Source of the DNA: Granulicella paludicola
GTDB taxonomy: Bacteria; Acidobacteriota; Terriglobia; Terriglobales; Acidobacteriaceae
Reading direction: 5' to 3'
Assembly: GCF_025685545.1 (NCBI RefSeq)
Contig: NZ_JAGSYC010000024.1
Span: forward strand, 62,001-126,000
Length of the DNA stretch: 64,000 nt
Part shown: one piece after another, positions 58,893 through 64,000 of the stretch
Numbering within the stretch: the stretch's first letter is position 1
Layout of the letters: the number at the start of each line of letters is the position of its first letter
Notes under the pieces: generated by a model
The model's input: the letters and a program-made list of their open reading frames with translations, nothing else
What the model was told of the DNA's origin: nothing
Databases searched by the model: none
Program-made: the position numbers and the translations under genes

Positions 58893-60164
58893 ATGGAGAA
58901 AGAGTTTCCAATCCGTCAGAGGCAGTGGGTCCTCGCGTTCCTCGGGCTGGCGTGCGCGGTGGGCGTGGCGTCGATTTATTACAACCAGCCCCTGCTGCTG
59001 GTTATGGGGAAAGACTTTGGCGCCGGTGCACGGGCTATGGGGTTTGTCGCGGTGGCGACGCAGGTGGGTTACGCCCTGGGAATCCTTTTCTTCGTGCCAC
59101 TGGGTGACGTAGCGGAGCGCCGCGCCTTGATGATGCGGATGTACGCAGGCGTAAGCGTGGCGCTGCTGATGTGCGCGTTCGCACGTGGGCTGGGGTGGAT
59201 GATTGCTGCCAGCGCGCTGATCGGTCTACTAGCTTCGGTGACGCATGTGGCGCTCCCGATGGCTCCTGATCTTGTACCTCACGAGCGTCGCGGTCGGGCG
59301 ATCGGAACGGTGATGACGGGGCTGCTGTTGGGTATCCTGTTGGCTCGGAGCTTTGCTGGCTGGGTGGCGAAGCTGAGCCACTTTACGGGTGTGCTTGCAC
59401 CAATCAGCGGATGGCGCACGGTGTATGTTGTGGCCGCGCTGATGAACCTGGCGTTTGTGCCGGTAATCTTCCGCATCATGCCGCGGATGGAGCCGCGCCA
59501 GTCGCTGAGCTACGGGCAGACGATGCAATCGCTCTGGACGCTGTTCCGCACGGAGCCTCTACTACGAGAATCTTGCGCGATGGGGGCTCTTTGTTTTGCG
59601 TCGTTTAGCTGCTTCTGGACGACCCTCGCTTTTATGCTGCACACGCACTACGGCATGGGCCCGGATGTGGCGGGTACCTTTGGTGTAGTGGGCGCTGCGG
59701 GTGCGTTGACAGCTTCGCTGGCAGGGCGCATGGCGGACCGCAGGGGGACGCGGTATGTGCTCGGGATTGCCGGTGGCGTGTTGACGCTCTCGTACTTGGT
59801 GCTGTGGGTTGGGGACCGACTGCATGTCTCGACGCCATGGCACATGGCGGCGCTAGTCGTCGGCGTGGTGGTGCTCGATGTCGGGGCGCAGATGATGCAG
59901 GTGGGAAATCAGACCCGCATCTTTGGTCTGGGGTCCGAGGCGCGGAGCCGATTGAACACGATCTACATGACGGTGTACTTCGCTGGTGGAGCGATGGGTT
60001 CGGCGCTGGCAGGAGTGGCCTGGTCGCGGTGGGGCTGGGACGGGGTCTGCGTGCTGGCACTGGGGTTGGTTGGGCTTGCAGGGCTGCGCCACGCGACAGG
60101 GTATAGCCGGAGGCACAAAGAGGCCGCGGTGCATATCCCGGTTGTAGAGCAAGAGCCCGCCTAG
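58893..60164 (+). CDS. MFS transporter
   Basis: Major facilitator superfamily exporter of 423 aa, 12 membrane spans. Seen: VASIYYNQPLLLVMGKDFG at span 1, LGDVAERRALMMRMYAG (the loop 2-3 motif, variant G-x-x-x-D-x-x-x-R-R), ASVTHVALPMAPDLVP, and ADRRGTRYVLGIAGG in the second half. Similar to YgaY/arabinose-efflux-like drug transporters. Substrate unknown. ATG at 58893. Confidence 0.9.
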   Translation: MEKEFPIRQRQWVLAFLGLACAVGVASIYYNQPLLLVMGKDFGAGARAMGFVAVATQVGYALGILFFVPLGDVAERRALMMRMYAGVSVALLMCAFARGLGWMIAASALIGLLASVTHVALPMAPDLVPHERRGRAIGTVMTGLLLGILLARSFAGWVAKLSHFTGVLAPISGWRTVYVVAALMNLAFVPVIFRIMPRMEPRQSLSYGQTMQSLWTLFRTEPLLRESCAMGALCFASFSCFWTTLAFMLHTHYGMGPDVAGTFGVVGAAGALTASLAGRMADRRGTRYVLGIAGGVLTLSYLVLWVGDRLHVSTPWHMAALVVGVVVLDVGAQMMQVGNQTRIFGLGSEARSRLNTIYMTVYFAGGAMGSALAGVAWSRWGWDGVCVLALGLVGLAGLRHATGYSRRHKEAAVHIPVVEQEPA

Positions 60165-60408
60165 ACTATCCGATGGCGATGGCTTCGGCTTTGAATCATC
60201 TTCAAATGTGCCCCTGCCCTTACGCCAGTTGAGTCATTGGCGAGGTACTTGTTGCCTGTGTCAAAACACTCTGGGCGTCTGATTCTACTTATGAGCGCAA
60301 GAGGGCAACCCACCGCATGAGGTGGGCATCTGTTGGCGAAGTGCAGATACCACTTCACAGGTTGGGTAAAGACGTTTTGTTATCACTTCAATGGAGATTC
60401 GCGTCGGA

Positions 60409-60438
60409 TTGACAACGGTCAGTCGATCTCGATATACC
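60409..60438 (+). promoter_or_regulatory. Candidate sigma-70 promoter upstream of the TonB-dependent receptor
   Basis: TTGACA at 60409-60414, 18-nt spacer, TATACC at 60433-60438. It lies 167 bp before the ATG at 60605, inside a 440-bp spacer (60165-60604) that has no convincing gene. Confidence 0.35.
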
Positions 60439-60604
60439 GATTGGGCTCGCAAGGATCGCCCAACGACGTTCGCGAACGATAAACCAGATGGTCGGCTTGA
60501 CTGATCGCGCGCAATACCCGATTCAAACTCCCTACAGCTAATCACTTGAACGCCCAACCCCAGACCTGCGCCTGCGGGTTGATACCAAAAGAGGGTCACA
60601 GAGA

Positions 60605-63600
60605 ATGCATCAACTTATTTCGGAGTACCGGGCCACGCAATGGAAACGTTTCCAACCAGTTGGATTGAACCCTTTCAAATCATCTCTAGCTTCCATCTCC
60701 ACATTTATCGTGGCCATCGTTATCTTCCTGAGCGGTAGCACAGGACTATCTCAGAACGTTACGTCTTCTATTTCCGGCACAATCTCCGACGCTACGGGTG
60801 CGGTGGTTCCGAATGCAAAGATCAACGTACATAACGACGGGACAGGGCAGGCCTTATCGGTCACGACCGACGCGCACGGCAGTTATACGCTGACCAATAT
60901 TCAGCCCGGCAATTACACGCTGAGCGTGTCTGCCGAAGGCTTCCAGGCGGAGACGCAGAAGGGCATCACGGTCGACCCGAACATCGGTCGCCAAGTGAAC
61001 GTCGCTCTCAAAACCGGCAGTTCGAGCACGAGCATCACGGTAGACGCCGATGCGAATGCGCTGCAGACGGAGTCCGCTTCTGTAGGCCAGTTGGTGACGA
61101 GTGACCAGGTGAAGTCCATTGCACTGAATGGCCGCAACCCGATCTACCTATCTCAGCTTGAGCCCGGTGTGACGCGTAACTCTCCGCTGACCTCCTTCAA
61201 CTTCACGCCCGACTTTGGCGGTCCGCAGATCAGCGGAGCGCGTAACGACGAGATCTCCGTCACGCTGGATGGCGCCCCGATGATCCGCACACGCGGCAAC
61301 GGCACCACCACTGGTGTCGCCGACGTCGACAGCGTGTCGTCGATGCAGATTCTTTCAACTACGTATCCTGCGCAGTACGGCGGGACCTCCGGCGGTATCC
61401 TGGCACAGGTTCCGAAGACGGGCGGGCGCGAGTTCCATGGCACGGTCTTCGAATACCTGCGCAACTCTTTTTTCAACGCGAACACATGGGTGAACAAGCA
61501 GTCCACCGATCCGCAAGTGGCGGACCACCCGTCGCCCTTCCGTTACAACCAGTTCGGCTGGAACCTGAATGGTCCTGTCGCCATTCCGCATCTGTGGGAG
61601 GGAGCACGCAACAAACTGTTCTTCCTCGTGGGTCAGGAGTATCTGCGTTATCGCCAGTCGCCAACTCAGACCGGTAAGGTGCCTTCAGCGCTCATGCGCC
61701 AGGGCAACTTCAGCGAACTGCTGGTCCCCGGCAACATCTACAGCGCTTGCACAGGCACCGGAACGGGCGCAGCCGCTTGTGCCAATAACCAGGTCTACAT
61801 CCCCGGAACCACGGTTGTGAATCCGACGACCGGCGCTGTGACGGGTACGCCATATCAAAACAACGTGATCCCGACGGCGTCATTGAGTGCGAACGGTCTC
61901 GCACTGCTGAACGCGTTCCCAGCGGCAAACCAGAACCAGCCGCAATACAACTGGGAGGCGCAGTCTCCCTACCCGCAGAACCAGCGCAAGGACACCGTCA
62001 CGTTGGACTACCTGCCCACATCAAACAACCAGATTCGGTTCTCCTTCCTGCACTATGACTACTACCAGGACAGTCCGTTTGCTGGAAACTTCAACCGCAC
62101 GCCGCAGATCTGGCATTGGCCGGACGAGGTAGGTGTCGTTCACTGGACTTCGACGATCCGACCGACTCTCGTGAATGACTTGACGGTTTCGGGTTCAACC
62201 GATCACGTAACCATTACCGACGATCTGTCGAGCGGACTGTACGACCGCACGAACTACGGGATCAACTTCCCCTATCTCTTCCCGGCTGCTGACAAGCTGC
62301 TGCCAACCAAGATCCCGACGATCGAGATCCAAAACTTCACCACTCTCGACGGCGGACCCTATCCTTCGCACTCGGGCGGTATCGTCATCTCCGCTGCAGA
62401 TAATTTGACGAAGATCCTCGGCCGGCACACGATCACCGTCGGCGGTGTGTACTCGTATTCGGGTGAGAACAACTTCGATCAAATCGACGTAAGCAGCACG
62501 ACGCCTGGCGCAACCAACAACCAGAACGGCCAGTTCGGCTTTACGAACCAGCGCAATGCCTACTCCGCACCCACGTCGAACGTGGCCATCGCGAATACGG
62601 CGCTGGGCTTGTTCGATACCTATGGCGAGATCGGGCAGAAGTCGTATACGCTCTTCCGCGGCAATGCGGGTGAGTTCTTTGCACAGGACAGCTGGCATGC
62701 AACGCCGAAGACCGTGATCGAATACGGCATTCGGTACAGCTTGTTCCAGCCGTACTATGCACTGTGGGGCAATCAGTCGATGTTCAACGCCGGTCTTTAC
62801 AACCCCAGCATTGCACCGACGGTGAATCCGACGACGGGCGTAGAGACGGCAAATGGTGTTGCCAGCATCTACGACGGCATGGTGATTCCGGGTAGCGGGT
62901 TCCCCAGCAAGGCCAACGGACACGTACCGGCGGCGCTTCTGGGTGGTGCATACAACGTGCTGTTCCATAACTTCAGCCCAAGCTACTCGCCGACGCAGAA
63001 GAACACGGTTCAACCGCGCCTCGGCATCACGCAGCAGATCTCATCGACCACGGTATTCCGCGCAGGCGGTGGACGGTTTATCCAGCGCACTGGCATAAGC
63101 GATGCTTTGCAGCTCGGCGGCAACGCGCCGTTCCAAGCGGCTGAGTCGGTGACGAACGGCAACGTGGATAACCCTGGTGGTACAACGAGCAACCTGTATC
63201 CGCTGCAGATCTCGTCGCAGGCTTACAACTTCCCGAACCCGGAGGCGTGGGCGTGGAGTGCGAGCCTGGAACAGGACCTGAAGTTCGCCAACCTTACCAT
63301 CTCCTATGTAGGTCGGAGGGGCATTCACCTCGGCCAGCTCGGCAACCAGAACGAATTGCAGCCGGGAACGATCCAGGCGAACCCGGGCGTAGCTCCTGAT
63401 GCTCTGCGTCCATACAAGGGTTACTCGGACATCATCGAGCAGTCCGATCGCGGCAGCTCGAACTATAACGGCATGCAGGTCGACCTGAAGCGCCGTTTGA
63501 CGAAGAACGTTTCGTTTGGCGCTGCTTACACGTGGGCCAAGCTGTTGGACTACGGTTCGAGCAAAGGCTACGAGCTGCCGAATTACTACAACCCGAAGAG

Positions 63601-64000
63601 CAACTACGGACCGGCTGACTTCGATCTGCGCAATGTGCTGGTTCTGAACTACCTGTGGAACATGCCGTATGCAGATCATGCGAACAACTGGTTCGTGCGG
63701 AATGCTCTCGGCGACTGGCAGCTTTCAGGCGTGACGCAGGCGCAGACAGGACAGCCGTTCAACATCACCGATGGTCAGGATTACGCCGGTGTTGGACCGG
63801 GGGCGGGCTCGCAGCTGTACCGACTGGTGAAGCCGGTGCGCACGCTGAAGCACTTCGGTTCAGCGGGCTGGTTCGATACGAGCTCGTTTGCTGCTCCGTT
63901 GACTGGAACGTTCGCTCCACGCGGCAGCCGCAACGCCGTGAACGAGCCGGGCTTCCAGAGCTGGAACATCGCGCTGGAGAAGCCGTTCCACGTGATTCCA
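60605..64000 (+). CDS. TonB-dependent receptor, Oar-like with carboxypeptidase-regulatory domain; C-terminal end outside window
   Basis: At least 1132 aa, open to the right edge with the frame intact. Seen: N-terminal hydrophobic signal (STFIVAIVIFLSGSTGLSQ), CarboxypepD_reg-like domain (SGTISDATGAVVPNAKINV, then TDAHGSYTLTNIQPGNYTL), a plug-domain region with SIALNGRNPIYLSQLEPGV and GGPQISGARNDEISVTLDG, and many beta-strand-like segments with LTKNVSFGAAYTWAKLLD near residue 970. This is the Oar-type family abundant in acidobacteria, thought to import polymers or large siderophores. ATG at 60605. Confidence 0.93.
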   Translation, partial: MHQLISEYRATQWKRFQPVGLNPFKSSLASISTFIVAIVIFLSGSTGLSQNVTSSISGTISDATGAVVPNAKINVHNDGTGQALSVTTDAHGSYTLTNIQPGNYTLSVSAEGFQAETQKGITVDPNIGRQVNVALKTGSSSTSITVDADANALQTESASVGQLVTSDQVKSIALNGRNPIYLSQLEPGVTRNSPLTSFNFTPDFGGPQISGARNDEISVTLDGAPMIRTRGNGTTTGVADVDSVSSMQILSTTYPAQYGGTSGGILAQVPKTGGREFHGTVFEYLRNSFFNANTWVNKQSTDPQVADHPSPFRYNQFGWNLNGPVAIPHLWEGARNKLFFLVGQEYLRYRQSPTQTGKVPSALMRQGNFSELLVPGNIYSACTGTGTGAAACANNQVYIPGTTVVNPTTGAVTGTPYQNNVIPTASLSANGLALLNAFPAANQNQPQYNWEAQSPYPQNQRKDTVTLDYLPTSNNQIRFSFLHYDYYQDSPFAGNFNRTPQIWHWPDEVGVVHWTSTIRPTLVNDLTVSGSTDHVTITDDLSSGLYDRTNYGINFPYLFPAADKLLPTKIPTIEIQNFTTLDGGPYPSHSGGIVISAADNLTKILGRHTITVGGVYSYSGENNFDQIDVSSTTPGATNNQNGQFGFTNQRNAYSAPTSNVAIANTALGLFDTYGEIGQKSYTLFRGNAGEFFAQDSWHATPKTVIEYGIRYSLFQPYYALWGNQSMFNAGLYNPSIAPTVNPTTGVETANGVASIYDGMVIPGSGFPSKANGHVPAALLGGAYNVLFHNFSPSYSPTQKNTVQPRLGITQQISSTTVFRAGGGRFIQRTGISDALQLGGNAPFQAAESVTNGNVDNPGGTTSNLYPLQISSQAYNFPNPEAWAWSASLEQDLKFANLTISYVGRRGIHLGQLGNQNELQPGTIQANPGVAPDALRPYKGYSDIIEQSDRGSSNYNGMQVDLKRRLTKNVSFGAAYTWAKLLDYGSSKGYELPNYYNPKSNYGPADFDLRNVLVLNYLWNMPYADHANNWFVRNALGDWQLSGVTQAQTGQPFNITDGQDYAGVGPGAGSQLYRLVKPVRTLKHFGSAGWFDTSSFAAPLTGTFAPRGSRNAVNEPGFQSWNIALEKPFHVIP

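Noticed and set aside
60285-60599. 104-codon minus-strand ORF before the TonB-dependent receptor gene
   Set aside because: No SD, no motif, and it covers the expected promoter region of the receptor gene.
1-64000. rRNA, tRNA, CRISPR arrays, transposases, integrases, prophage genes
   Set aside because: Scanned by eye in all gene-free stretches; no cloverleaf, repeat-spacer array or recognisable mobile-element protein was seen. A tRNAscan or Infernal run would be needed to be sure.

Overview
The window is high-GC bacterial chromosome, and gene content points to the Acidobacteriota, most likely class Terriglobia (Acidobacteriaceae, the Granulicella/Terriglobus/Edaphobacter kind). The pointers are an Oar-like TonB-dependent receptor with an N-terminal carboxypeptidase-regulatory domain, an HspR-type repressor beside dnaK/dnaJ, a Nei-type glycosylase, a GT21 (HpnI-like) glycosyltransferase, and short palindromic repeats of several families (called A to E here) in spacers and inside some genes. 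This assignment is inference from gene content only. No rRNA, tRNA, CRISPR array, transposase or phage gene was recognised, so this is core chromosome with some accessory insertions.

Layout. 1-13 kb: a polyprenyl synthase cut by the window edge, a large membrane protein, a translationally coupled penicillin-acylase/MOSC pair, a CPBP protease, a CPA1 Na+/H+ antiporter, a DHH phosphoesterase, a small exported protein behind a perfect 34-bp palindrome, and a MarR regulator. 11.6-22.1 kb: the envelope/isoprenoid genes uppS, cdsA, dxr and rseP, all on the minus strand but separated by a PNFF-family exported protein, a frameshifted coiled-coil gene, a GH127-like enzyme and two exported proteins. 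22-31.6 kb: an XRE regulator with a zinc ribbon, HD hydrolase, nicotinamidase, a second PNFF-family protein, an exported PPC-domain protein, an HMG-CoA-lyase homologue lacking key catalytic residues, thioesterase, SDR, GT2, a frataxin-like protein, an unknown exported protein and ssb.

31.7-42.8 kb: acyltransferase 3, an exported protein, then the heat-shock block dnaK - small ORF - nei - higBA - dnaJ - SDR (opposite strand) - hspR, followed by a GT21 glycosyltransferase with a clear terminator. 43-53 kb: two overlapping GT39 (ArnT-like) glycosyltransferases, ppx converging on sixA, and a minus-strand run of GH57, UbiA-like membrane protein and methyltransferase. 53-64 kb: a BON/glycine-zipper lipoprotein, YtxH and DUF948-like stress-envelope proteins, a frameshifted repeat protein, an AlaC/DapL-type aminotransferase, mnmA, an MFS transporter, and a TonB-dependent receptor running off the right edge.

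Most striking: repeats of families A, B and E lie in frame inside two multi-membrane-span proteins and so encode low-complexity loops. Other points are an HMG-CoA lyase homologue without its metal and cysteine residues, a strong dyad around the dnaK promoter in a window that also encodes HspR, an exact FNR-type box, the 34-bp palindrome, two single-base frameshifts in otherwise coherent genes, and a paralogous pair defining a family that I cannot name.
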